Shown here piece by piece: positions 17,476-26,029 of a DNA stretch of 64,000 bases. The stretch comes from Rhodobacter sp. (GTDB lineage Bacteria; Pseudomonadota; Alphaproteobacteria; Rhodobacterales; Rhodobacteraceae), in the NCBI GenBank assembly GCA_013821825.1, contig PNJK01000007.1, positions 31,456 through 95,455 of the forward strand. The letters are read 5' to 3'. Made by a program: the position numbers and the translations under genes. Position 1 is the first letter of the stretch. Every line of letters begins with the position of its first letter. Under the pieces are notes generated by a model, which did no database searches, was not told where the DNA came from, and saw only the letters and a list, made by a program, of their open reading frames with translations.

Positions 17476-18588
17476 TTGAACAGGGTGGCGGTTGAACTGG
17501 GGGACCGGTCCTACGAAGTACGGATCGGGGCCGGGCTGATTGCCCGCGCCGGGGCCGAGATTGCGCCGCTTCTGCGCCGCAAGCGCGTGGCGGTGGTCAC
17601 CGATGAAACCGTGGCCGCGGCCCATCTGCCCGCCCTGACCGCAGCGCTTGAGGCCGAGGGGATAGCCGTAAGCGCTCTGGCGCTGCCTGCCGGCGAGGGC
17701 ACTAAAGGATGGGCCAACCTGGCGCGCTGCACCGAATGGCTGCTGGACCAGAAGGTCGAACGCCGCGATATCGTCGTGGCGCTTGGCGGCGGGGTGATCG
17801 GCGATCTGGTTGGATTCTCGGCCGCGATCCTGCGGCGTGGCGTGCGCTTCGTGCAACTGCCAACCACGCTTCTGGCACAGGTCGACAGCTCGGTCGGCGG
17901 CAAGACCGGGATCAACACCGCCCAGGGCAAGAACCTGGTGGGTGCGTTCCATCAGCCGAGCCTGGTGCTGGCCGACATCGGCGTCTTGCAGACCTTGCCG
18001 GACCGCGATCTGCTTTCGGGCTATGGCGAGGTGGTGAAATACGGGCTTCTGGGCGATGCCGACTTCTTTGACTGGCTGGAACGCCACGGACCGGCCTTGC
18101 GCGCAGGCGACGCCGACGCGCGCCTGCATGCCGTGACCCGGTCGGTCGAGATGAAGGCCGGGATCGTCAGCAGGGATGAGACTGAAGAAGGCGAGCGTGC
18201 GCTTCTGAACTTTGGGCACACCTTCTGCCACGCGCTTGAAAAGGCGACAGGCTATTCCGACCGGCTGTTGCATGGCGAAGGCGTGGCCATCGGCTGCGCG
18301 CTGGCGTTCGAGCTTTCCGCCCGGATCGGCCTTTGCAGCCAGGAAGACCCCAGCCGTCTTCGGGCGCATCTGCGGGCGATGGGGATGAAGGTCGACCTGC
18401 GCGACATCCCGGGCGACCTGCCGGATGCCGAGGCGCTGATCGCCCTGATGGGTCAGGACAAGAAGGTGATCGACGGCCGGCTGCGCTTTATCCTGGCGCG
18501 CGGCATCGGTGATGCCTTCGTGGCCGAGGATGTGCCGGGCGACGCCGTGCGCAAGGTGCTGGACGAAGCCTTGCGGCAGCGCCCCTAA
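17476..18588 (+). CDS. aroB: 3-dehydroquinate synthase
   Basis: Converts DAHP to 3-dehydroquinate, using NAD and a divalent metal. The NAD-binding segment GGGVIGDLVGFSAA and PTTLLAQVDSSVGGKTGIN are diagnostic. Metal ligands are in SGYGEVVKYG (Glu), NFGHTFCHALE (His) and HGEGVAIG (His). The ORF track shows an 885-residue frame from 15931; the true start is TTG 17476, 6 bases after GGAGGGG, giving 370 residues, the family size. It follows aroK by 2 bases. Downstream lies the remnant of a lipoprotein gene copy. Confidence 0.94.
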   Translation: MNRVAVELGDRSYEVRIGAGLIARAGAEIAPLLRRKRVAVVTDETVAAAHLPALTAALEAEGIAVSALALPAGEGTKGWANLARCTEWLLDQKVERRDIVVALGGGVIGDLVGFSAAILRRGVRFVQLPTTLLAQVDSSVGGKTGINTAQGKNLVGAFHQPSLVLADIGVLQTLPDRDLLSGYGEVVKYGLLGDADFFDWLERHGPALRAGDADARLHAVTRSVEMKAGIVSRDETEEGERALLNFGHTFCHALEKATGYSDRLLHGEGVAIGCALAFELSARIGLCSQEDPSRLRAHLRAMGMKVDLRDIPGDLPDAEALIALMGQDKKVIDGRLRFILARGIGDAFVAEDVPGDAVRKVLDEALRQRP

Positions 18589-18595
18589 ACCCCCT

Positions 18596-18672
18596 TAGAA
18601 CACCAACTTGTAGACTTGCCGTTGATGTCCGACGCCGTGCCGGTGCCGCTGGCGGTGCCAGATCCGATGATG
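18596..18672 (-). pseudogene. 3' remnant of a second lipoprotein gene copy
   Basis: About 77 bases nearly identical to the 3' end of the lipoprotein gene at 19394-19471, in the same orientation, ending in its own stop (LVF-stop against LLF-stop). One base is missing (GACTTG against GACGTTG), so the frame is broken. The match stops abruptly at about 18672. This is what remains of a tandem or dispersed paralogue. Confidence 0.8.
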
Positions 18673-18727
18673 AGTTGATCGACATTGGCCACTCCAACGA
18701 AACGAATTGTGTCATATTTGTGCACTC

Positions 18728-18775
18728 TTGACGGCAAGAATACGCTGTAACATACGCGAATTCGTGTATTCTTGC
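18728..18775 (+). promoter_or_regulatory. Promoter-like box and 10-bp inverted repeat before the small secreted gene
   Basis: TTGACG (18728-18733) is a good -35 box. It is directly followed by GCAAGAATAC (18734-18743), whose exact reverse complement GTATTCTTGC is at 18766-18775. Between them lies a second, imperfect palindrome centred on GAATTC (TACGCGAATTCGTGTA). The nested symmetry just upstream of the 18801 gene fits an operator or a leader hairpin. Confidence 0.5.
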
Positions 18776-18800
18776 GGTCCTAGCAACGAGGGAGGGTCTT

Positions 18801-19040
18801 ATGCTAACCAAGAAATTAGGACTGATCGTTACTGCGTTTGCCTTGTCGTTGGCTTTTGCGCCCGCAGCGTTTGCCTGCGAAGTGCCATGTCCGCCGCCAG
18901 AAGAAGAGCCGGCCAAGGGCAACAACGGCCTTGGCAATGGGGACCAAACTGCGCCAGGAAATAGCCTCGCAAACAATAAAGCTGAGAATCAGGTCGGCGC
19001 CCCGGGGCACCAGTCTGGCAAAGCTCAGGTTCCCAATTAA
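18801..19040 (+). CDS. Small secreted Asn/Gly/Pro-rich protein
   Basis: A 79-residue protein with a signal peptide (MLTKKLGLIVTAFALSLAFAPAAFA) followed by a short mature part starting CEVPCPPPEEEP and continuing with KGNNGLGNGDQTAPGNS and more Asn/Gly/Gln. The mature part is low-complexity and likely disordered. GAGGGAGG stands eight bases before the ATG. Two cysteines close to the cleavage site could form a disulfide; the cysteine follows AFA, not a strict lipobox. GC is lower than in the neighbours. Function unknown. Confidence 0.65.
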   Translation: MLTKKLGLIVTAFALSLAFAPAAFACEVPCPPPEEEPAKGNNGLGNGDQTAPGNSLANNKAENQVGAPGHQSGKAQVPN

Positions 19041-19058
19041 ACTGCAAATGACCTGTGC

Positions 19059-19085
19059 TCGGCGCCTCATCTTCTTTGGCGCCGA
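19059..19085 (+). terminator. Hairpin after the small secreted gene, weak terminator
   Basis: TCGGCGCC and GGCGCCGA form a perfect 8-bp stem around an 11-base loop, 19 bases after the stop codon. There is no T tract, so termination may be weak or the hairpin may protect the mRNA end. Confidence 0.45.
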
Positions 19086-19393
19086 CGCATAGCCATTGAT
19101 CGCCGGGCGTTCGATGCTCGTGCGCTACCGGTGGGCGGATGAGATCCTTTGCCCCCGGGCCGTAGTCAGGGCCGGTGTGGCCCATATCGGGCATCGGGCG
19201 CTGCCGCTCTGTTTGCCTTGGACGGTGCCAGACGTGGAGCCATACGTTCCGTCCACCAAGGGTAGAACCATACCCTGACCTCTGGTCGTGCCCAACAAAC
19301 TGCGTCCAATCGGTTTCATGCGTGAAAACGAGACTCTCTAGCCTCCCGGGCAACAGCCTGGTGGGCAACTGGGGCACACCCGACTTAGGGCCC
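19086..19393. other. Gene-free interval
   Basis: About 300 bases between the small secreted gene and the convergent lipoprotein gene. The ORFs here are short, lack ribosome sites and look non-coding. I see no repeat or RNA gene in it. Confidence 0.5.
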
Positions 19394-19843
19394 TCAGAAC
19401 AGCAACTTGTAGACGTTGCCGTTGGTGTCCGACGCCGTGCCAGTGCCGCTGGCGGTGCCAGACCCGATGACGAAGGTGCCCTGCACCCGGGTGCCGTCAT
19501 CGCAGACGGCATAGATTTCGCCGTTGTTCACACCGGCGACCGTCTTCTTTTCGCCGCCAAGCTCGCCGCCGGTCTTCTTCCAGGTCAGCGACAGGCCCTT
19601 GGTGTTCGACACCGTTCTGGGGGTCAGCGACGACCACGTCCCCTCACATTTCACGCGGTCGGGCAGGCGGAAGGACAGCGGGCCAGAGGTGCCGTTGGTG
19701 TTCTGCGCGGTCGCCTTGATCACCAGAGTCGGGTCAGCCGTGGCGATTGGGCCTTCCAGCGGGTAGAGTTGCATGTTGCTGGACGTGCCGGAGCAGGCGG
19801 CGGTCAGAAGAAGGGCGAAAAGGGGAAGGCTGCGGACGCTCAT
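19394..19843 (-). CDS. Small lipoprotein, function unknown
   Basis: A 149-residue protein with a lipoprotein signal (LPLFALLLTAACSG; lipobox LTAAC, lipidated Cys17). The mature part is Gly/Ser/Thr rich and probably beta-stranded, with VKCEGTWSSLTPRTV and AVCDDGTRVQGTFVIGSGTASGTGTASDTNG. The two mature cysteines in VKCEG and AVCDD may pair. The pattern resembles small Rhodobacteraceae envelope lipoproteins; no function is known. A frameshifted fragment of a second copy of its 3' end lies about 720 bases away at 18596. Confidence 0.7.
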   Translation of the reverse strand: MSVRSLPLFALLLTAACSGTSSNMQLYPLEGPIATADPTLVIKATAQNTNGTSGPLSFRLPDRVKCEGTWSSLTPRTVSNTKGLSLTWKKTGGELGGEKKTVAGVNNGEIYAVCDDGTRVQGTFVIGSGTASGTGTASDTNGNVYKLLF

Positions 19844-20796
19844 GCGGGTATGGCTTTCTCTGGTCGGCTTGACCGGGCGCGGCGACCCGCGCCAGCCGTG
19901 CCGAAGACTGACGCGCCCTGATTACGCTTCCTTGGGGCCGGTTTCCAGAGCTTCCGGGATGATAGCCAGTGACATTGGCCCGACATGCGGGGGAGGGGTG
20001 CCAGGGACATGAAGGTGTGCCCGGTTCCGGCGAGGCGGTTACTCAGGCCGGGGAAGACGGCCAATGGCCGGAGGCGGTCGAGCTGAAAAAAGCCCGACGG
20101 TCTTAGGGGCAGAGGGGCAGGTCCGGAGACCGCCGGTTGCCTGGCTAGGCTTGTGCACAGTCTTCCTCACGTCCCGGCACCGAATGCCGGTGCCGCCGCA
20201 AGCCGGAATTCCCACGACCAGCGGTATCCGCGAGCTTCGCACAGGATAGACAGAAATGCGCGGGTGAGCTGCTGAAAGTTGTGTTTGTATCGCATAAGGG
20301 TATGAAATGACTGTAGCACACCTTTGATCCCTCGACGCTCACGATCCCGACCGGCAGCTTCAGCGTCAGTCAGGATTGCAACGCCAGCAGATCTGTCAGA
20401 TGCTCAGTAGGCGTCAACTCGTCCGTCCTTCCGGCGGGCAGCCGTACCGTCACGATCGACAGTTCCGGCTTCCTGACAATCTCGATTGCCCCCGGAACCA
20501 TCCGCGCGGCCAAGACAGAGGGTCATCGCTTTCGACGACCGGGCAACGGTGCAAGGACAGGCGCCGGATCAATCACCGAGATATGGAAATCGGGTCAGGT
20601 GGAGAACCCGCAGGACGCAGGCGATCCTGCTGGCGAAGGCGGTGGTTGTGGCTTGCCGTGGCGAACGCTGCACTGGCCCCGACCGGCGCCTTTCCCCGAC
20701 ACTCGGGACACCTGTGAAAAGGCAGCCGATTGGGCAGCTCCGCAAGGCTTGCAACGCTAAGCTGCTGGCAGAGCTACTAAAAGTGAAATGGAAGGT
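19844..20796. other. Gene-poor interval next to tRNA-Gln
   Basis: About 950 bases with only short, unconvincing ORFs on either strand (up to 134 codons, biased to R, P and C). A hairpin with arms CGGCACC/GGTGCCG lies at 20175-20195. The stretch may hold a decayed gene or mobile element, but I could not identify one. No exact copy of the tRNA 3' end (an attachment-site repeat) was noticed. Confidence 0.45.
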
Positions 20797-20871
20797 TGGC
20801 TGGGGCGCCAGGATTCGAACCTGGGAATGTCGGTACCAAAAACCGATGCCTTACCACTTGGCGACGCCCCA
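20797..20871 (-). tRNA. tRNA-Gln (anticodon TTG)
   Basis: Read on the minus strand it begins TGGGGCGTCGCCAAGTGG and ends with the T-arm GGTTCGAATCC, acceptor GCGCCCCA and an encoded CCA, in total 75 bases. The anticodon stem TCGGT/ACCGA holds the loop TTTTGGT, giving anticodon TTG for glutamine CAA/CAG. It is very similar to E. coli tRNA-Gln. Confidence 0.96.
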
Positions 20872-21009
20872 ACCGTGCGGCGGTGTTTAGCGAAGGGTCT
20901 GGGGCGGTGCAAGGGGGGTGCAACGGACTCGATGCGAATTTTCGCGGCTCGTCATTGCGGTCCTTATTCGCGGCTTGTCCGGGGCGGTTGCCACGGCTAG
21001 GCAGGGCCG

Positions 21010-22185
21010 ATGAAATGGGACGTGATCATCCTTGGCGCCGGGGCTGCGGGCATGATGGCGGCGGTTGAGGCCGGGCGTCGCGGACGTCTCGCACTGGTCA
21101 TCGACCACGCCAAAGCGGCCGGGGAAAAGATCCGCATCTCGGGCGGGGGACGGTGCAATTTCACCAACCTTGGAATCGCGCCGGAGCGGTTCATCTCGCA
21201 AAACCCGCGGTTCGCGCTTTCGGCGCTGAAACGGTTCACGCAGTGGGATTTCATTGCCCGGCTCGATGCGGCCGGGATCGCATGGCATGAAAAGACCCTG
21301 GGGCAACTGTTTTGCGACGGGTCGGCGACCCAGGTGATCGCGATGTTGGCCCGCGATATGGACCGGGCCGGGGTGACCCTGTGGCTGGACTGCTCGCTTG
21401 GCGAAGTGCGGCGCGAAGGGACGGGCTTCGTGGTTCAGACCGCCCGGGGACCGCAGGCGGCGGCTTCGGTGGTGGTGGCGACAGGCGGCAAGTCGATCCC
21501 GAAGATGGGGGCGACGGGGTATGGCTACCGCGTGGCCGAGACTTTCGGGCTGCCTCTGGTCGAGACCCGGCCCGCGCTGGTGCCGCTGACCTTTGCCGAG
21601 CAGGAACTGGACTGGATGAAACCGCTTGCCGGGGTTGCGACCGAGGCTCGGGTGGCTTCCGGCCGGCAGGGGTTTCAGGAGGCGATCCTCTTCACCCATC
21701 GGGGGCTTTCCGGCCCGGCTGTGCTGCAGGTCTCAAGCTACTGGCGCGAGGGCGAGGCGATCGTGGTTGACCTGATGCCCGGACGCGATGCGGGGGCCGA
21801 ACTGCGGACAGCGAAGGCCGCGCAGGGCAAGGCGGCCTTGCGGACCGTGTTGGGGCGCTGGCTGCCCGAGCGGTTGGCCCGACATCTGGAAGAGGCGCTG
21901 GGGATCACGGCGCCGATGGCGGAACTGTCGGGAGCCACCCTCGACCGCGTCGCGGCGGGTGTGCAGGATTGGCGGTTGGTGCCGGTCGGGTCGGAAGGCT
22001 ACCGGACGGCCGAAGTCACGCTGGGTGGCGTCGATACCCGCGCCCTCGACGGGCGGACAATGGAGGCCAAGGGGGTGCCGGGCCTGTATTTCGTGGGTGA
22101 AGTCGTGGATGTGACCGGCTGGCTTGGGGGGTACAATTTCCAGTGGGCCTGGTCGTCTGGCTGGGCGGCGGGGCAGGCGGTGTAA
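21010..22185 (+). CDS. HI0933/BaiN-type FAD-dependent oxidoreductase
   Basis: A 391-residue flavoprotein of the HI0933 (YhiN/BaiN) family. The N-terminal dinucleotide fold reads VIILGAGAAGMMAA (residues 5-18), followed by the family signature KIRISGGGRCNFTN. A second FAD motif is VVVATGGKSIPKMGATG, and the C-terminal GLYFVGEVVDVTGWLGGYNFQWA closes the FAD site. Members have been linked to bile-acid reduction in gut bacteria, but the role in proteobacteria is not known. It is convergent with the ridA-like gene. Confidence 0.9.
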   Translation: MKWDVIILGAGAAGMMAAVEAGRRGRLALVIDHAKAAGEKIRISGGGRCNFTNLGIAPERFISQNPRFALSALKRFTQWDFIARLDAAGIAWHEKTLGQLFCDGSATQVIAMLARDMDRAGVTLWLDCSLGEVRREGTGFVVQTARGPQAAASVVVATGGKSIPKMGATGYGYRVAETFGLPLVETRPALVPLTFAEQELDWMKPLAGVATEARVASGRQGFQEAILFTHRGLSGPAVLQVSSYWREGEAIVVDLMPGRDAGAELRTAKAAQGKAALRTVLGRWLPERLARHLEEALGITAPMAELSGATLDRVAAGVQDWRLVPVGSEGYRTAEVTLGGVDTRALDGRTMEAKGVPGLYFVGEVVDVTGWLGGYNFQWAWSSGWAAGQAV

Positions 22186-22280
22186 GGGGGGGCAGGCCCG
22201 GTGAGCCGGCGTTAACCCCGACCTGCGATGTGATCCGGAGGGAGGGGGGAGAGCCGGGGCGAACCCTGACCTGGGCGAAG

Positions 22281-22676
22281 TCAGTCTGGTGGAGTTGCAG
22301 CAATGACGCTGACTTCAACGACAGCACCTTCGCGCCGAAGACCGGCGACCTCGACCGCTGTCCAGGCAGGATAGGGGGGTGACAGATATGCGGACCGCAC
22401 GGCGCAGAAGAGATCGAAGTGGTCCCGCAGACCGATATGGTAGCTCGTCATCTCGACAATCGCGTCATGGCCAAGCCCGGCCTCATGCAGCACGGCGCCG
22501 ATCTTTTCGAAAACCTGTCGGAACTGCGCGTCAAGCGTGCCGGGCATCACTCCGTCCGGGCCGCTGCCGGTCAATCCGGTCAGGAAGACATGATTGCCGG
22601 ACAGGATGCCGGGCGCCAGTTTAAGCTGCTCGGCCACGGGGTGCGAGCCCGGGGGAAAAAGGGATCTGCGTGCCAT
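22281..22676 (-). CDS. RidA/YjgF family protein
   Basis: A 131-residue member of the RidA family, which hydrolyses reactive enamines and imines made by PLP enzymes or acts as a related deaminase. The FLTGLTGSGPDG and QFRQVFEKIGAVLHEAGLG segments fit the trimeric chorismate-mutase-like fold. The canonical arginine motif near the C-terminus (CxxR in true RidA) is not obvious here; the end reads WTAVEVAGLRREGAVVEVSV. It may therefore belong to a RidA-like subgroup (Rid4-7). It precedes nothing obvious: kdsA ends the upstream run. Confidence 0.85.
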   Translation of the reverse strand: MARRSLFPPGSHPVAEQLKLAPGILSGNHVFLTGLTGSGPDGVMPGTLDAQFRQVFEKIGAVLHEAGLGHDAIVEMTSYHIGLRDHFDLFCAVRSAYLSPPYPAWTAVEVAGLRREGAVVEVSVIAATPPD

Positions 22677-22733
22677 ATGACCCTCGCCTTGTATCTGACC
22701 TTCATATCCGCCCCCAAGTCTGGACCCGCTGCT

Positions 22734-23564
22734 CTAGACCCTCAACGGATCAGCCTTTGCCAGCCGGTCAAAGGCCATCAGGCTGGCCACCAGCGCGGGC
22801 ATTTGTGACAGCGGAATCATGTTCGGGCCATCGCTTGGCGCGGTATCGGGGGCCTCGTGCGTTTCAATGAAGACCCCGGCGATGCCGAGGCTGACCGCGG
22901 CGCGGGCCATGACCGGGGCAAACTCGCGCTGGCCGCCGGAGGAATTGCCCTGGCCGCCGGGTTGCTGCACCGAATGGGTGGCGTCCATGATGACCGGATA
23001 GCCGGTGCGAGCCATGATCGGCAGGCTGCGCATGTCGGCGACAAGGGTGTTGTAGCCGAAGCTGGCGCCGCGTTCGGTCAGCAGGATGCGGTCGTTGCCG
23101 GTGCTTGCCACCTTTTGTGCGACGTTGGCCATGTCCCAGGGGGCAAGGAACTGGCCCTTCTTGATGTTCACAACGGCACCGGTTTCACCAGCCGCGACAA
23201 GAAGATCGGTCTGGCGGCACAGGAATGCCGGGATCTGGATAACGTCGACCACGGTCGCCGCCTCTCGCGCCTGGGCAATGTCGTGGACATCGGTCAGGAC
23301 GGGCATGCCCATGGCGCGGATCGCTTGCAACACTTTCAGCCCGGCTTCCATTCCAAGGCCGCGCTTGCCCGAAAGCGACGTGCGGTTGGCCTTGTCATAG
23401 CTGGCCTTGAAGACGAACTGCGCCCCGGCAGCGGCACAAGCCTGCGCCATTTCGCCGGCGATCATCTGGGCATGGTCCAGACTTTCCAGCTGGCACGGCC
23501 CGGCGATGACCAGAAGTGGCCGGTCATTGCCGACGGTCAGCCGGCCAATCGTTACATCGGTCAT
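22734..23564 (-). CDS. kdsA: 3-deoxy-8-phosphooctulonate (KDO-8-P) synthase
   Basis: Condenses phosphoenolpyruvate with arabinose-5-phosphate to give KDO-8-phosphate, needed for lipopolysaccharide and for KDO-linked capsules. Conserved segments are VIAGPCQLES, KASYDKANRTS, PVLTDVHD, IPAFLCRQTDLL, NIKKGQFLAPWDM and VIMDATHSVQQPGG. At 276 residues it has the usual size. It lies 18 bases downstream of the KpsE-like gene, so it is probably in a kpsT-kpsE-kdsA transcript for capsule or cell-surface polysaccharide. Confidence 0.95.
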   Translation of the reverse strand: MTDVTIGRLTVGNDRPLLVIAGPCQLESLDHAQMIAGEMAQACAAAGAQFVFKASYDKANRTSLSGKRGLGMEAGLKVLQAIRAMGMPVLTDVHDIAQAREAATVVDVIQIPAFLCRQTDLLVAAGETGAVVNIKKGQFLAPWDMANVAQKVASTGNDRILLTERGASFGYNTLVADMRSLPIMARTGYPVIMDATHSVQQPGGQGNSSGGQREFAPVMARAAVSLGIAGVFIETHEAPDTAPSDGPNMIPLSQMPALVASLMAFDRLAKADPLRV

Positions 23565-23582
23565 GTCGTCCTTGGCCCCATC

Positions 23583-25268
23583 CTAGGCAGAGACCTGTTC
23601 CCGCAGGATTGCGGCGGTCATCGAGACCATGAGGTAAATGCCAAGGAGGATCAACATGGTGACCATGGTGTTCTCGAAGGCGCGGGGGTAGGCCGCGGCG
23701 TCGGGCGGGGTCGGATGCACCGAAACCGAGAGGTAGCGGACCTGGCGGTTCGCCTCGACCCGGGCGGTTTCCATCGATTGCAGCGACTGGGCAAGGATCA
23801 TCTGGCGGGTCTGCAGGTCGGCCTGGGCCACCAGAAGTTCGCCCTGCACCTGCGCAAGGCTGGTTTCTCCGGCGCCGCCTTCGGTCATCCGGGCGCGCAG
23901 GAGGGTGATCTCGTCTTCAAGCGTGGCGATGCGGCGTTTCAGCGGTTCCATGCGGGCGATGTTAGGGGTCTGGTTCGCCTCCATCTGGGCGAGTGACAGG
24001 CGCTCTTGCGAGAGCTGGGCTTCCAGGCTGGCAATCTGCGTTGTGATCAGGCCAACCTCGGCTTCCGAGGAGAGGACCTGAAAGTTTTCCTGCAGCTCGA
24101 TCAGGCGGCGCTGCGAGGCGGCCAGATTGGTCTGGGCATCGTCATACCCGACCTGCGCATCGCGCATCTGATCGGCCCGCAGGCGCTGGGTCAGCTGGTC
24201 GACCTGTTCTTCGGCGTAAGCGATAAGCTGGTCGGCCCAGTCGGCGGCGATCTGGGGATCAGCGGCCATCACCTCCATCCGGATAAGGCCTTCGGTCGGG
24301 TCGTAGGAGATCTTCACGAAACGCTTGTAGACCTTGTAGGCGCTTTCCATCGAGGCGTCGGGATCAAGCCGTTGCAGGCTGTCGATGGCGGGGTTCTGGA
24401 AATGGGCGCGGAAGCCAAGATCGCCTTCCAGCCGGATCATCGCCTCACGCGACTGGAGATAGCCCTGGACGGCGATCGAATCCTGCGAGGTGGCCAGCGC
24501 CGTACCGGAGAAAAGCCCGCCAAGCGCGCCCCCGGATGAGGCGGGGCCGGCCTGCTGGATCACGAATTCGGACTTGGTGGAGTAGATCGGCGTCGCGACG
24601 CGGTAGAAGTACCAGCCGGCAAGCAGGGTGGGCAGGAACACGAAGACCAGCATCCGGGCGAAAAGCAGGACCAGCTTGCGGCGGCGGCGGCGGGCAATCT
24701 CGATCTGCATGCGCAGGATTTCGGCGGCCTGATTGACCTCGGCCCGCTGTTCGGTCGAGGGCACCTTGATCGGTTTGGACCGCTGCGGCAGCTGCGCCCC
24801 ATCGCCGGGCAGCCGGGCGAGCTGGCGACCGGGGTCGGGACTGTTGTCCTGCGGCGCCGGATCGGGTGCGGGGATGGGGGCGTCTGCGGGGCGAGTGACC
24901 ACATGAAGCATCGAGGAGCGGACAAGCGGGTCGATCCCGAGGCGGCGCAGTTTCAGGACGGCGTCAAGGTCGGATCGGGCATCGAGCCCGTGCTTTTGCG
25001 CCAAAAGGCGGGCGCGTCGCAATTGGCGGCCGGTCAGCCCTTCGGCCGCGATGGCGGCAAGGGCGGCATCGTCATCCTCGTCGTCGGCGGGCGCAGCTGC
25101 GTCTTGAGGGGCGGCGGGGGTGCCCGGTACGGCTGCGCGGAAGTCCCGATCTCCAAAGCCGTCCTCGTGGGTGTTGAACGGCATGTCATCGGCGCCGGTT
25201 TCAGGCGGCAGGGCCGGGCGTTCCACCCGACGGACAAAAAACCTGGCGGCCTTAGGCTTGGTAGTCAT
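23583..25268 (-). CDS. KpsE/Wzc-like capsule polysaccharide export protein
   Basis: An inner-membrane, periplasm-spanning polysaccharide co-polymerase that links a KpsMT ABC exporter to the outer-membrane channel. It has a long disordered cytoplasmic N-terminus (about 1-185), a first helix (about LFARMLVFVFLPTLLAGWYFY), a large periplasmic coiled-coil part (LSQERLSLAQME...LKRRIATLEDEITLLRARM) and a last helix (TMVTMLILLGIYLMVSMTAA). ATG 25268 overlaps the end of kpsT by 17 bases; the ORF track start at 25316 lies inside kpsT. The long N-terminal extension is larger than in E. coli KpsE. Confidence 0.87.
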   Translation of the reverse strand: MTTKPKAARFFVRRVERPALPPETGADDMPFNTHEDGFGDRDFRAAVPGTPAAPQDAAAPADDEDDDAALAAIAAEGLTGRQLRRARLLAQKHGLDARSDLDAVLKLRRLGIDPLVRSSMLHVVTRPADAPIPAPDPAPQDNSPDPGRQLARLPGDGAQLPQRSKPIKVPSTEQRAEVNQAAEILRMQIEIARRRRRKLVLLFARMLVFVFLPTLLAGWYFYRVATPIYSTKSEFVIQQAGPASSGGALGGLFSGTALATSQDSIAVQGYLQSREAMIRLEGDLGFRAHFQNPAIDSLQRLDPDASMESAYKVYKRFVKISYDPTEGLIRMEVMAADPQIAADWADQLIAYAEEQVDQLTQRLRADQMRDAQVGYDDAQTNLAASQRRLIELQENFQVLSSEAEVGLITTQIASLEAQLSQERLSLAQMEANQTPNIARMEPLKRRIATLEDEITLLRARMTEGGAGETSLAQVQGELLVAQADLQTRQMILAQSLQSMETARVEANRQVRYLSVSVHPTPPDAAAYPRAFENTMVTMLILLGIYLMVSMTAAILREQVSA

Positions 25269-25905
25269 AAAGGCGTTTCGCTTCTTCAAGGGTCTCGAAC
25301 TGGTAGAGGTTGCCATTCTTCAGAACGGCAGCCGAGCGGCAGAACTTCTGCAGTGTCTGGGCCGAGTGCGAGACAATGACGACGGTGGCGTTCTTCAACC
25401 TCTCGCTCAGGATGTTCCCGGCCTTGCGGTTGAACTCAACGTCCGAGGTGGCGGGCATGCCTTCGTCGATAAGGTAGATGTCGAATTCGATCGACAACAG
25501 GAGCGCGAAGGAAAAACGCGAGCGCATGCCGGAGGAATAGGTGGCGAGGGGCATTTCGAAGTATTCCCCCAAGCCGCAGACCCAGCGGCAGAAACTTTCG
25601 ACATAGTCGGGATCAAGCCCGTAAAGCCGCGCGATGTAGCGGCAGTTTTCATGTGCCGAGATCTTCGAGTTGACCCCGCCCATGAAGCCCAGCGGGAAGG
25701 AAACGCGAGAGGTCTTGCGGATGATGCCTTCGTCAGGTTTCTCCAGTCCGGCCATCATGTTGATCAACGTGGTCTTGCCAGCGCCGTTTTCGGCAAGAAT
25801 GCCGATCGAATTGCCGAGTTCCACCCGGAACGAAGCGCGGTCAAGAATGACCTTGCGCTGTTTGCCGGTCCAGAACGATTTCGACACCCCCTGGAATTCG
25901 ATCAT
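25252..25905 (-). CDS. kpsT: KpsT-type polysaccharide ABC transporter ATPase
   Basis: Drives export of capsular polysaccharide with the KpsM permease. A 217-residue single nucleotide-binding domain: Walker A AENGAGKTT, signature YSSGMRSR (the SxG form common in polysaccharide exporters), Walker B IYLIDEGMPATSD and the H-loop VSHSAQT. The start MIEFQGVSKSFW is standard. It overlaps the KpsE-like gene by 17 bases. No kpsM permease is next to it; upstream is the nhaA-like gene, 124 bases away. Confidence 0.9.
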   Translation of the reverse strand: MIEFQGVSKSFWTGKQRKVILDRASFRVELGNSIGILAENGAGKTTLINMMAGLEKPDEGIIRKTSRVSFPLGFMGGVNSKISAHENCRYIARLYGLDPDYVESFCRWVCGLGEYFEMPLATYSSGMRSRFSFALLLSIEFDIYLIDEGMPATSDVEFNRKAGNILSERLKNATVVIVSHSAQTLQKFCRSAAVLKNGNLYQFETLEEAKRLYDYQA

Positions 25906-26029
25906 CTTCGCCCCTGCGTCCGCATCGTGCCAGCCGACGCTTCATGCCCGTCTAGTGCGACATCGTTAACACCCAGTTTGTGGCCTTTAAAGGGCTTGGA
26001 GCTGGCGTCAGCGGGGAACCGGCGGGTAT

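Noticed and set aside
15931-18588. 885-aa ORF on the plus strand
   Set aside because: The first two thirds are antisense to the secreted-protein gene and out of frame with aroK; only the part from TTG 17476 is aroB.
18829-19512. 227-aa minus-strand ORF across the small secreted gene
   Set aside because: It overlaps the lipoprotein 3' end in another frame, has no ribosome site and is not protein-like.
19840-20064. 74-aa minus-strand ORF ending in an ATGA overlap with the lipoprotein
   Set aside because: The overlap is suggestive, but the translation is rich in R, P and S with no recognisable feature, and there is no ribosome site.
20376-20890. Overlapping ORFs next to tRNA-Gln as possible transposase remnants
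   Set aside because: Neither frame shows transposase or integrase motifs and no terminal inverted repeats were seen.
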